From NCBI GenBank assembly GCA_030039005.1, contig JASHQT010000467.1:1-15935 (forward strand): a stretch of DNA of 15,935 nt, in the 5' to 3' direction. The notes beneath the pieces were generated by a model. That model was not told where the DNA came from. It worked only from the letters and a program-made list of their open reading frames with translations, and did not search any database. The stretch is from Bryobacteraceae bacterium (lineage in GTDB: Bacteria; Acidobacteriota; Terriglobia; Bryobacterales; Bryobacteraceae). Below, piece after piece: positions 1 through 7,098 of the stretch. Numbering within the stretch: position 1 is the first letter of the stretch; the number at the start of each line of letters is the position of its first letter. The translations under genes were made by a program, and so were the position numbers.

Positions 1-528
1 TTTGCCGGTCCTGGCGAATCGAACCAGAAACGCGATCCCGGCCAGCGCCAGTAGATGTTGCAGCGCTACGGGGCCCCAGTCGTAGCAGGTGGTCAGCAGA
101 AATATGGTGTCAGTGGCGAGCAACGCTCCGCCTACCAACGCGACTTTTCGGCCGTGCAGTTCTTCGAGCAGCCGGAAAAAAAGGCAGACGGTCACGGCGC
201 CGATCAACAGAGCCGGTAATCGAAGGGTGATGTAAGACGGCCGGATGCGGTTCACGATGGGAAAGAGAATCCAACTTTTCAGAGCCCCCAGGTAGGAGAG
301 CAGCATCAAAGGGATTTCTCGGCCGAAGGCGTGAGTGTGGAAGGTGCGGGCCTCGGGCAGATACCAGGCTGCGGCAAATAGGGTCTCGTCGCCTTGTATA
401 CCCGCCAGCGGGAGAAAGGCTAGCCCTGAGCAAAAAAACAGGAGAGAAAGAATGGCGGCAGGCCACCTGATTCGCTGGAAATGGAAGGAGGCCTTCGCGG
501 AAGGAAGAGCAGGGGGGAAGGGTAGCAT
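1..528 (-). CDS. GT39/ArnT-type membrane glycosyltransferase, N-terminal part (runs off the left edge)
   Basis: The frame is open from an ATG at 528 to base 1, giving 176 residues with the C-terminus outside the window. A hydrophobic segment at about residues 23-42 leads into GDETLFAAAWY (46-56). Its Asp-Glu pair sits in the first periplasmic loop, where GT-C enzymes of the GT39/ArnT family carry their catalytic acidic residue. GREIPLM (69-75), then YLGALKSW (79-86) and further helices near 104-120, 129-147 and 154-170 fit the polyprenyl-phosphate-sugar transferases of that family, which move a sugar from a lipid carrier to an acceptor outside the membrane. The start is the first possible one, because TAA precedes it directly. 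No convincing Shine-Dalgarno site is seen; a TATACT box lies upstream (596-601, minus). The substrate cannot be told. The family call is from motif recognition. Confidence 0.8.
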   Translation of the reverse strand, partial: MLPFPPALPSAKASFHFQRIRWPAAILSLLFFCSGLAFLPLAGIQGDETLFAAAWYLPEARTFHTHAFGREIPLMLLSYLGALKSWILFPIVNRIRPSYITLRLPALLIGAVTVCLFFRLLEELHGRKVALVGGALLATDTIFLLTTCYDWGPVALQHLLALAGIAFLVRFARTGK

Positions 529-749
529 TTACCGGCTGGTTGGTTGCGTGAGGTTCCCCATGCGTAGCGGAATAATTTCTAGCCAGAAGGTAATCAGTAT
601 ACAGCACCGATTGCCAGGTTTTCCGTTACGAGTGACAGCCTTCGTACGTCTTTCTGCCCTAGAGTCGGAAGTGACCCATAAACGTTTGGACCCTGGCCGT
701 CGATATGAGGCAGAACGCCGGTAAGTATAAAGGAGAACCTGAGCCTTGA

Positions 750-784
750 AAGTGCCATTACCATTAAAAATTATTCTGGCACTT
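750..784. repeat. 8-bp inverted repeat overlapping the promoter
   Basis: AAGTGCCA (750-757) and its exact complement TGGCACTT (777-784) flank a 19-base AT-rich centre. The right arm overlaps the -24 and -35 positions of the two promoter readings, so it could be an operator. It lies upstream of both predicted start sites and would not be transcribed. A further TTGAAAGTGCC copy lies at 946-956. Confidence 0.4.
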
Positions 785-792
785 GAATTGCT
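777..792 (+). promoter_or_regulatory. sigma-54 (-24/-12) type promoter match
   Basis: TGGCAC (777-782) and TTGCT (788-792) match the sigma-54 consensus, with exactly ten bases between the GG (778-779) and the GC (790-791). Transcription would begin near 803 and run into the DksA/TraR-type gene with a leader of about 200 nt. No enhancer-binding-protein gene is seen in the window. The match to a short consensus could be chance, and an extended -10 promoter overlaps it. Confidence 0.45.
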
Positions 793-810
793 TAGCGGAT
801 GTGGTATGAT
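783..810 (+). promoter_or_regulatory. extended -10 sigma-70 type promoter
   Basis: TATGAT (805-810) is preceded by TG plus one base (802-804), the extended -10 pattern. TTGAAT (783-788) lies 16 bases upstream as a -35 box. Transcription would start near 817, just before the foldable leader at 821-938. This is the more conservative of the two promoter readings here. Confidence 0.5.
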
Positions 811-820
811 TCTCAGAGCG

Positions 821-938
821 AGACTGCTGAACCCCTCTCCGGCTGGTGGGCGCTGCCATCGGCTGTTAAGCTTCAGAGTTCACCCTAGTTCAGTAATTTG
901 CTGTAACGACTTGAACCTTTCGAGAGGGTCCCGCGTCT
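821..938 (+). ncRNA. candidate structured RNA / 5' leader upstream of the DksA/TraR-type gene
   Basis: Read by hand, the stretch folds as a three-way junction. The outer stem pairs AGAC (821-824) with GTCT (935-938) and ACCCCTCTC (831-839) with GAGAGGGT (922-929), with one bulged C. Hairpin 1 is an uninterrupted 10-bp stem with some G-U pairs, 840-849 with 856-865, and a six-base loop. Hairpin 2 pairs GTTCAGT (888-894) with ACTTGAAC (909-916) with one bulge. It starts just after the predicted start site and ends about 65 nt before the ATG. It lacks the conserved motifs of SRP RNA, 6S RNA, tmRNA and the common riboswitches that were considered. Whether it is a leader regulating the gene, an independent small RNA or chance pairing is open. 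Confidence 0.4.
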
Positions 939-1003
939 AAACCAGTTGAAAGTGCCCGTGAGTGAAAGTGAAGTAACCAATAAGAAAAAGGAGAGTTAAG
1001 CCC

Positions 1004-1387
1004 ATGACGAAGACCGAGCTAAACAAATTCAAAGAAGCCCTGGAAGCAAAACAGGCCGAGTTAGCGCAGGTGTTACGAAATCGTGAAGGAATTACGATCG
1101 AGAAGAGTCCCGACGCTCTGGATGAGGTCCAAAACGCAGCGGAACGCGAACTCGCCATTCGCAATTTGGATCGCGAATCTAACCTTTTGCGTAATGTCCG
1201 CGCCGCGCTGCACCGCATCGAGGAAGGCAGCTTCGGAGTTTGCCTGCATTGCGAAGAAGACATTAGTATCAAGCGTTTACATGCTGTGCCCTGGGCTGCG
1301 TACTGCATCCAGTGCCAGGAAATCGCGGATCGCAATCAGGAAGACGGATCGGATTCGCTCGACGACATTCTCGTTCACGCAGCCTAA
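1004..1387 (+). CDS. TraR/DksA-family zinc-finger transcription regulator
   Basis: This 127-residue protein has the DksA plan: an N-terminal coiled coil (about 1-70), a four-cysteine zinc finger (C80, C83, C101, C104) and a short C-terminal helix. DksA-type proteins enter the RNA polymerase secondary channel and, with ppGpp, reset transcription at stress-responsive promoters. At the coiled-coil tip, D37 and D40 match the key Asp pair of E. coli DksA, but the following Ala is Val (V42), so activity may differ from classical DksA. The motif GxCLHCEEDI-SIKRL around the finger fits the family closely. The start is set by AAGGAG (988-993) ten bases before the ATG. It has a long leader with promoter motifs and ends at a strong hairpin terminator. 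It could equally be a paralogue rather than the housekeeping DksA. Confidence 0.92.
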   Translation: MTKTELNKFKEALEAKQAELAQVLRNREGITIEKSPDALDEVQNAAERELAIRNLDRESNLLRNVRAALHRIEEGSFGVCLHCEEDISIKRLHAVPWAAYCIQCQEIADRNQEDGSDSLDDILVHAA

Positions 1388-1471
1388 GCCGTACTTGGAC
1401 GCCCCGCACGGGCGTTGGTTTGTGCTCGGTTTTCCCCCGGGCAACACAGGCCTGGGCAGCGAAAGAAATCA

Positions 1472-1500
1472 AAGGGGGGCGCGTCAGCGCCCCTTTTCCT
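1472..1500. terminator. Rho-independent terminator shared by convergent genes
   Basis: Bases 1472-1482 pair with 1487-1497 in an 11-bp stem with a GTCA loop (1483-1486), followed by a T-rich run on the plus strand. It ends the DksA/TraR-type transcript. The opposite strand also gives a stem followed by a moderately T-rich tail, so it may end the convergent gene too; that gene's stop codon (1484-1486) lies inside the loop. A weaker GC hairpin sits at 1399-1415. Confidence 0.75.
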
Positions 1501-2164
1501 TTACTCCTATCATCGCGGTCATCCTGCCGGCAGCCTCGTGATCCCTTCTATACGACTCAAACAGTTCAGCGTCGCAGTAAGTACATAAGCCCGAAGAGAA
1601 AATTTGTCCTGCCTTGACGCCATTTCGTCTCAGTTGCCGACACGTCGTCTCCACTAGATCGACCTTGGTGCGGCCGGATAAACCGAACTGAGCCGCAACT
1701 TCAGGCCCGACTTCAAAACAGCACGCGCCGATTCCAGGTCCGATCGCCACCACCAGATCCTCGGGCCTGCTACCGAAATGCTGTGTCATCGCTTCCACAG
1801 TTTTGGCCGCAACTTCACACACCACGCCGCGCCATCCTGCGTGGACTGCTGCAACCGCGCGATGTTTGGGATCGGCGATCAGAATCGGCAGACAGTCGGC
1901 CGTTCGAATCGCCATCCCGACACCCGGCTCGCTTGAGATGAGCGCGTCGCCTTCGCCTTGCTTTCCTTCGGACCCAACCACCAGCACATGGTTGGAATGC
2001 ACCTGCTTGGCCGTAGCCAAACGGGCGTGCGACGGCCATCCCGGACTCAGTCGCGTGCCGAACCCGTGCTCCAGCCACTCGAACTCCGAGAGCGCTTCTT
2101 CCCGATACACACCGTCGCTCGCCCGCTGGAACAAATCGTATTGTAACCGCGTTCGCCCATGCAT
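1484..2164 (-). CDS. pgeF: PgeF/YfiH-type multicopper-polyphenol-oxidase-fold protein (LACC1 family)
   Basis: The 226 residues carry the family signatures: KQVHS with H56, TADCLPIL with C91, HAGWRG with H108, IGPGIGACCFEVG (141-153) and CTYCD...ESYRRD near the C-terminus. H56, C91 and H108 are the expected metal ligands. Members were first called laccases; later work gives purine-nucleoside phosphorylase/adenosine deaminase activity (LACC1, YlmD) and, for E. coli YfiH/PgeF, a role in correcting peptidoglycan precursors. The protein should be cytoplasmic. The length is slightly short for the family (about 240). The ATG at 2164 has a GGAG directly touching it, too close for a normal Shine-Dalgarno site, so a slightly later start or a very short leader is possible. 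It is divergent from the CHAT gene, with 47 bp between them. Confidence 0.9.
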   Translation of the reverse strand: MHGRTRLQYDLFQRASDGVYREEALSEFEWLEHGFGTRLSPGWPSHARLATAKQVHSNHVLVVGSEGKQGEGDALISSEPGVGMAIRTADCLPILIADPKHRAVAAVHAGWRGVVCEVAAKTVEAMTQHFGSRPEDLVVAIGPGIGACCFEVGPEVAAQFGLSGRTKVDLVETTCRQLRRNGVKAGQIFSSGLCTYCDAELFESYRRDHEAAGRMTAMIGVKEKGR

Positions 2165-2172
2165 CTCCGGCG

Positions 2173-2211
2173 TATAATGCGATAGCGCTGGTTTGAATTA
2201 ACAGGAGACAC
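2173..2211 (+). promoter_or_regulatory. -10 box and ribosome-binding site of the CHAT gene
   Basis: A perfect TATAAT (2173-2178) sits 34 bases before the ATG at 2212, and AGGAG (2203-2207) lies four bases before it. No good -35 box is present at the normal spacing, so the promoter may need an activator or another sigma factor. Its position between divergent genes fits a start near 2185. Confidence 0.5.
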
Positions 2212-5200
2212 ATGCGGAGCGGTTCAGCCTCTCGGTTAATTCCACGGTCAGTTCCATGGATACTGGTCCTGGCCGGCATTTTCCCGCGGCAGATTTCGCC
2301 TCAAGCGCCTGGCCGCGCGATAGCGCCGTCGTCCAGCCTGACCGTATCCTTGGCGGGAACCGAGGAAGCCGAACTCAAGATCGGTGTGCCGGAAGGTGAA
2401 ACACTGGAACTTCAGGTGGTCGAACAGCAAGGCGACGCTGGCCTCTTTCTCATGCAGTCGGCCGGCGGTAACACACTGGCTACCCTCAATCAATACAAAG
2501 CCAGAACCTGCGCCCGAAGCGCGCTCGTCCCTCCGGGTACCGTGCTCATTCTTGCCAAGCCGCTGACACATTCGGCGGGCCAACGAGTCTTCGAGATCAA
2601 AACCGGACAGCTCCATCCCGTCGGCTCCGAGGATCGCTTGCGCCTCGCGGCCGAACGACTGCTGACCGAGGCGGAAGGAATCGATCGCGAGAATGGCGAT
2701 GTTCACGCCGCTATCGCGGACTACGAAAAGGCCGCTGCCATCTGGATGGGGCTGCCGGATCGCAGCCGTCAGTCCTATGCGTTGCTTTTGGCGGGTGAGG
2801 ACGAAGAGGGCGCCGGCGACATGCAATCGGCCCTGGCCCACACCCGGCAGGCGCTGGATTTCTGGACAAGCTCCGGCGACACTACCTGCCGCGGCGAAGC
2901 ACTCCGGCAACTAGCGGACGTTCAGACCGCTACCGGACATAAGCGCGAGGCGGAAGAATCGGTGGTCTCGGCGCTGGCTCTGTCGCGCGCCGCGGGGGAC
3001 GCGCCGGGCACGATGTACGGCTTGGTCATCGAGGGAGGGCTGCTCGAAGCGCGCGGCGAAATCGAGAAAGCGCGTGCCGATTTCAACGAGGCCCTGACGC
3101 TCGCCGAACGCACGGGCAAGCGGGTCCTCCAGTGCTCCGCGCTCACTTGGCTCGGCGAACTCGAATATAAGCAGGGCGATTGGAAAGAAGCGGTCCAATA
3201 CGATTTGCGCTCGCTCGAAATTGCCAAGGCCGACGGAGAGCGGGCATATATTGCTCTTAACCTGAACGACCTCGGTGCGAATTACCGTCAGATGGCCGAT
3301 ATGCGCGCCGCCCTAAGCTACTTCGAGCAGGCGCTGCCCCTTCTGCGGGATGTTTCCCAGTCCCACTACGGAGCCGGCCTGTACAACATCGGCACCGCCT
3401 ACATGGCGCTTGATGATGATTCGACGGCGCTCAAATACCTCGACGAGGCATTGCCCGTTTTGCGCAAATCCGGCAATCCCCGTGGCCAGGCTTTTGCGCT
3501 GCAGGCCCTGGGAGATGTGTATGCCGGAATCGGCGACTACGACCGCGCCGAGTCCTATTACCGGCAATCGGACGAGCAGTGGCGCCAGGCTTCCGAGAAA
3601 TCCGGTGAGATTTTTGCGCTTGCCGCCACCGGACGAATGGCTGCTCGAAGGCGGGAATTCTCCAAGGCGATCGATTTGTACCGCCAGGCGCTGTCCATCG
3701 CCCACGCGGCCGGCTATCAACTTCAGGAGGGAAGCACGCTGGGCGCGCTTTCCGATGCCTACTTTTCTTCTCCCGACCTGTCTGCGTCGCTCGATGCGGC
3801 CACCCAGCGCTTGGAGGTGGCGCGCAAGATTGCCGACTCACAAGAAGAGGGCCTGGCGCTCTACCAGCAGGGCCGCGCCTGGCGCGCTTTGCGCGATTCT
3901 CCGCGGGCTCGCCAGGCGCTGGAGCAATCGCTCGCTGTCCTGCAGTCCAGCGGTAACGGGGTGCAGCGGGCCAACGCGGTGTACGAGCTGGCCTCTATCG
4001 ATCGCGATTCGGGAGAGCTCACGGCCGGCCGCGACCGCATTCTGCAAGCCCTGGACTGGCTCGAACAGGTCGGAGCCAACGCGGGAAACTCCGAATCGCG
4101 CATGCTCTTTGCCGCCTCGCATCGAAAAAGCTTCGACCTCGCCGTGGATATCCAGATGCGCCTGCACCAAACCGCCCTGGCGTTCGAACTCGCCGAGCGC
4201 GCCCGGGCGCGCGAGCTGGTGGATCTGATTCGCGCCGCCCGGCTGGACATTCGCGAGGGAGCCGATCCCGCGTTGCTGGCCCGCGAACGGCGAGTTCAGG
4301 AATTGCTGGACACCAAGCAGGAACGCCTGATGCATCTTCTCGATTCATCCCACTCGGCGGCCGAGGAGGCCCAGGATCGCCAGGAAATAGGTAGCCTTTT
4401 ACAGCAATACCGCGATATTGAAGACGAATTTCGCCGGCAGAGCCCGCGCTATGCCGCGTTGATCGAGCCCCGTCCGCTTTCGCTCGCCGATGTTCAGGCC
4501 CAGTTGCGTGGATCGGGCGCCGCCCTGCTCGAATTCTGGCTGGGAGAAGAGCGCAGCTACGCCTGGCTGGTCACGAAAACCGGCGTTCAGGGCTTCGAAC
4601 TGCCGCCGCGCGAGCAGGTGGAGAACGCGGCGCGGCGCGCCTATGCGACCCTCGACGCCCGCAACACGGACCGCCAGGAGTCTCTGGAGGCCAGAGCGCA
4701 GCGTCTGGCTGAGGCCGATCGCCAGTTCGCCGAATCGGCCACCGAACTCAGCAAGACACTCCTGGAACCCCTGCGCGGCCTATCCCGCCTGAATAGTTTA
4801 TGGATCGTGAGCGATGGGGCGCTCGAATACTTGCCGTTCGCGGCGCTTCCCATTCCAGGCACGCATACGCCCCTGGTAGTTGCGCACCAGATTGTGAGAC
4901 TTCCCTCGCTTTCGGCGGTCCGCGAAATGAGAAGCGAAGTCGCCAGCCGCGGCCCGGCTCGGCTCAGTGTCGCCGTTTTTGCCGACCCGGTCTTTCGCGC
5001 CGACGACGAGCGTGTGTCCAACCTCGCCGTCCGTCAGGCTTCCGACCCTCCGCGCGCAGCCTCCGACGTCGATCTGTTCCACCTGCCGCGATTATATTTT
5101 TCGCGCCAGGAAGCCGATGCCATTCGCGAGTTGGGTGGTCAAGAAGCGCGCGAAGTTCTCGATTTCGACGCCACCCGCGCCGCCGCCGAGAGCCCATCCT

Positions 5201-5655
5201 TGCGCGATTATCGCGTGATTCATTTCGCCACGCACGCCCTGGTGGACAGCAAGAACCCCGAGCTCTCCGGCCTGGTGCTTTCCATGATCGACCGCCAGGG
5301 ACGCCCCGAAGACGGCTTCCTGAGGCTGCACGAGATATACAATCTAAAGCTCAATGCCGATCTAGTGGTGCTCAGCGCGTGCCGCACCGCGCTCGGCCCC
5401 CAGGTGCAAAGCGAAGGTCTGATCGGTCTGACTCGCGGCTTCATGTACGCCGGCGCCCCACAGGTGTTGGCCAGCCTGTGGAGCATCCGTGACAATGCAA
5501 CCACCTCGTTCATGCAGAAGTTCTACGCTGCTTTGCTCGAGCGTCACGAGAGTCCCGAAGCCGCGTTACGCTCCGCCCAGCTTGCGATGATCCAGGATCC
5601 TCATTGGAACCAGCCCTATTACTGGGCTGCGTTCACCGTGCAGGGCGCGCGCTGA
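2212..5655 (+). CDS. Secreted TPR-CHAT caspase-like protein
   Basis: The 1147 residues begin with basic residues and a hydrophobic stretch (about 15-24) resembling a signal peptide or anchor. Next comes a beta-rich PPC-like domain (about 40-135), then many tetratricopeptide repeats (about 140-650; for example GDYDRAESYYRQ and GDWKEAVQYDLRSL). A helical linker (about 650-800) leads to a C-terminal CHAT domain (about 860-1145). CHAT is a caspase-fold peptidase domain. Its His is H1008 in HFATHA and its Cys is C1057 in VLSACRT, so the dyad is intact, and the usual GLTRGFMYAGA-PQVLASLW segment follows. TPRs probably bind a partner or substrate. It ends two bases from the convergent anti-sigma gene. 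The substrate is unknown; a regulated protease or cell-death role is inference from the fold. Confidence 0.88.
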   Translation: MRSGSASRLIPRSVPWILVLAGIFPRQISPQAPGRAIAPSSSLTVSLAGTEEAELKIGVPEGETLELQVVEQQGDAGLFLMQSAGGNTLATLNQYKARTCARSALVPPGTVLILAKPLTHSAGQRVFEIKTGQLHPVGSEDRLRLAAERLLTEAEGIDRENGDVHAAIADYEKAAAIWMGLPDRSRQSYALLLAGEDEEGAGDMQSALAHTRQALDFWTSSGDTTCRGEALRQLADVQTATGHKREAEESVVSALALSRAAGDAPGTMYGLVIEGGLLEARGEIEKARADFNEALTLAERTGKRVLQCSALTWLGELEYKQGDWKEAVQYDLRSLEIAKADGERAYIALNLNDLGANYRQMADMRAALSYFEQALPLLRDVSQSHYGAGLYNIGTAYMALDDDSTALKYLDEALPVLRKSGNPRGQAFALQALGDVYAGIGDYDRAESYYRQSDEQWRQASEKSGEIFALAATGRMAARRREFSKAIDLYRQALSIAHAAGYQLQEGSTLGALSDAYFSSPDLSASLDAATQRLEVARKIADSQEEGLALYQQGRAWRALRDSPRARQALEQSLAVLQSSGNGVQRANAVYELASIDRDSGELTAGRDRILQALDWLEQVGANAGNSESRMLFAASHRKSFDLAVDIQMRLHQTALAFELAERARARELVDLIRAARLDIREGADPALLARERRVQELLDTKQERLMHLLDSSHSAAEEAQDRQEIGSLLQQYRDIEDEFRRQSPRYAALIEPRPLSLADVQAQLRGSGAALLEFWLGEERSYAWLVTKTGVQGFELPPREQVENAARRAYATLDARNTDRQESLEARAQRLAEADRQFAESATELSKTLLEPLRGLSRLNSLWIVSDGALEYLPFAALPIPGTHTPLVVAHQIVRLPSLSAVREMRSEVASRGPARLSVAVFADPVFRADDERVSNLAVRQASDPPRAASDVDLFHLPRLYFSRQEADAIRELGGQEAREVLDFDATRAAAESPSLRDYRVIHFATHALVDSKNPELSGLVLSMIDRQGRPEDGFLRLHEIYNLKLNADLVVLSACRTALGPQVQSEGLIGLTRGFMYAGAPQVLASLWSIRDNATTSFMQKFYAALLERHESPEAALRSAQLAMIQDPHWNQPYYWAAFTVQGAR

Positions 5656-5657
5656 TA

Positions 5658-6386
5658 TTATCGGGTGATCGCCAAGTTGTAGTAGGCGGCCGCGGCGCTC
5701 CCGGCCTCGAGAATGAGCGTGTAGTGGCCGGATGGCAGAATGTCGGCCGGAATCCATACCGTGACCAAGGATGCCTGCGCCTGTGGGGCGACCGGTTCCT
5801 CCCGCCAAATTCTGCGCCCCGAGGTCGAGAGCGTCGCGGCATAAGGTCCACGTTTCTCCACTTCGCTCAGGTCCAAGTCCAGCCGCAGGATACGGGCGTC
5901 CCTGGGCACAACGATCGAACGTTCTCCCGCTCCCCCGCGCAAGCCGCCTGCCACCATGGACGCTGAGTAGATCCCGGCGCCCTCCGGCTGGGCGTTCTGC
6001 TGAAGCCTGGCGACCTCCCTACCGAGCTCGCGATTTCGAACCGCCATCCATAGGGTGGCGCCGGCCAGTATCGCGATGACGGCTGCCGCGGCGAGCGCCC
6101 ACCACGAGATCCAGCGCCGCTGCCGGAGCGGAAACGCCCCCCGCAGAGCCGCCGCGAATTCCAGTTTTCGCCGCTGGTCTTCGGTATTCAGCAGATAACG
6201 TTCCACCTGGGTACGCTGGTGGCGCGGCAGTTCGCCACGCACGTAGGAATCGAACAATTCCGCCTCGGCAATGCACAACTCTTCGTTCAGCTCGGGTTCG
6301 ACGAACCAACGCGCGGCGAAGTCCAGCCGTTCCGGCTCCCTCATTTCGTGCAGCAAATACGCGATCAACTCTTCTCTATTCACCAT
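5658..6386 (-). CDS. Membrane-anchored anti-sigma-factor-like protein
   Basis: The N-terminus (1-90) matches the helical domain seen beside many acidobacterial ECF sigma factors: AYLLHEM, then EAELFDSYVRGEL, then RRKLEFAAALRGAF. It lacks the HxxxCxxC zinc motif of classical ZAS anti-sigma factors. One transmembrane helix (about 92-115) follows, a short coiled stretch (117-131), then an outside beta-rich domain (about 155-242) that may sense envelope signals. By analogy it would hold the sigma factor at the membrane. It starts nine bases after the sigma factor's stop, in the order expected of an autoregulated sigma/anti-sigma operon. No strong ribosome-binding site is visible, so coupled translation is likely. 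The pairing is inferred from position and the N-terminal domain. Confidence 0.8.
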   Translation of the reverse strand: MVNREELIAYLLHEMREPERLDFAARWFVEPELNEELCIAEAELFDSYVRGELPRHQRTQVERYLLNTEDQRRKLEFAAALRGAFPLRQRRWISWWALAAAAVIAILAGATLWMAVRNRELGREVARLQQNAQPEGAGIYSASMVAGGLRGGAGERSIVVPRDARILRLDLDLSEVEKRGPYAATLSTSGRRIWREEPVAPQAQASLVTVWIPADILPSGHYTLILEAGSAAAAYYNLAITR

Positions 6387-6395
6387 GCCTGGAAC

Positions 6396-6959
6396 TCACG
6401 ATTCATCACGCTGGCCTGAGATACAGCGAAATAGTTCGTCGCGGATGCGCATCGCGCGATTACGCAGCGCGTTGACCGAAATTCCCAGCCGGCGCGCGAG
6501 CGTGGCGCGGTCCTCGGTGTAATAGCGTTCGATCAGTTCGCGCCGATCCGATGGCAGGCGCTGTAGACATCGCTGCATGGAGTCCAGCGTGGTCCAATCG
6601 TGGCCGGGCTGGACGGTCCCTTGCAGCTCCCGGACGGCCTTCTCCTGATTCTTTTGTGCGCGCTTGTGCTCCTGAATTACGATACGCGCAATTCCGAAGG
6701 CAAAACGATCCAAATGCGGAATCTCCGCGCCCTCCATTACTTTCCTGGCTAGCCGGTTTAGTACTTCATCGGCCAAATTATCTGCGCCATCGCACTGCTC
6801 CCACGTAAAAAGGTTGATCAAGCGGCGGCGCAGATCCTCGTACTTTCGCCCGGCTAATTCGCGGTCCGGCGCGAAAGCCAAGAGTAGAGCTTCCCAGGCC
6901 TCGCGGTCCAATTCCCAGCGCTTTCGTCCTGGGGAGCTCTGAGGATCGAAATCGGTCAC
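6396..6959 (-). CDS. ECF-type RNA polymerase sigma factor
   Basis: The 187 residues show sigma region 2 (about 38-105, with LADEVLNRLARKV and DRFAFGIARIVIQEH) and region 4 (about 125-178). LQRLPSDRRELIERYY leads into a helix-turn-helix with TLARRLGISVNALRNRAMRIR. There is no region 1.1 or region 3, as is normal for extracytoplasmic-function sigma factors. The start codon is GTG at 6959, with GGAAGAG just upstream as ribosome-binding site; TACTAT (6975-6980, minus) preceded by TG plus one base may be its -10 box. It is followed by its likely anti-sigma partner and is divergent from a PEP-CTERM gene. Targets may include its own operon and the neighbours, but no matching promoter motif could be established. 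Confidence 0.9.
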   Translation of the reverse strand: MTDFDPQSSPGRKRWELDREAWEALLLAFAPDRELAGRKYEDLRRRLINLFTWEQCDGADNLADEVLNRLARKVMEGAEIPHLDRFAFGIARIVIQEHKRAQKNQEKAVRELQGTVQPGHDWTTLDSMQRCLQRLPSDRRELIERYYTEDRATLARRLGISVNALRNRAMRIRDELFRCISGQRDES

Positions 6960-7098
6960 GACTCTTCCGCAGAAATAGTACCAAATCGCCCGAGATGTTT
7001 AGCTTGTCTTCGACATAGGATTCAGAATGCGTCGACGCCGGGCCGTTCCTGGCGTGCCACGCTCGGTGAAGCAGTTCGATTTCTTTAAGGAGATTGCT

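Larger units (their letters stand above)
529..1003. other. 475-bp gene-free region between divergent genes
   Basis: No protein gene is convincing here. The left part (529-740) shows only a possible minus-strand -10 box for the glycosyltransferase (596-601). The right part holds an inverted repeat (750-784), overlapping promoter motifs (777-810), a potential three-stem RNA (821-938) and the ribosome-binding site AAGGAG (988-993) of the DksA/TraR-type gene. These are entered separately. Confidence 0.7.

Noticed and set aside
110..607. A 165-codon minus-strand frame.
   Set aside because: It is rich in Arg, Pro and Ser without motifs. Another minus-strand frame over the same DNA encodes the GT39 glycosyltransferase.
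821..938. Identification of the leader as 6S RNA, SRP RNA or a known riboswitch.
   Set aside because: The conserved motifs of these RNAs that could be recalled are absent, so only an unnamed structure is claimed.
746..940. A 64-codon frame starting at TTG, with an AGGAG upstream and a lipobox-like LLSGC.
   Set aside because: The residues after the first 20 look random and the frame runs through the promoter and the foldable leader. The signal-like start is probably chance.
3350..4228. A 292-codon plus-strand frame inside the CHAT gene.
   Set aside because: Arg/Pro/Ser-rich shadow frame typical of GC-rich genes. The CHAT protein's TPRs run unbroken through this region.
7027..7098. Longer N-terminus of the PEP-CTERM protein.
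   Set aside because: Basic, non-signal residues precede the clear ribosome-binding site and signal peptide at 7099.
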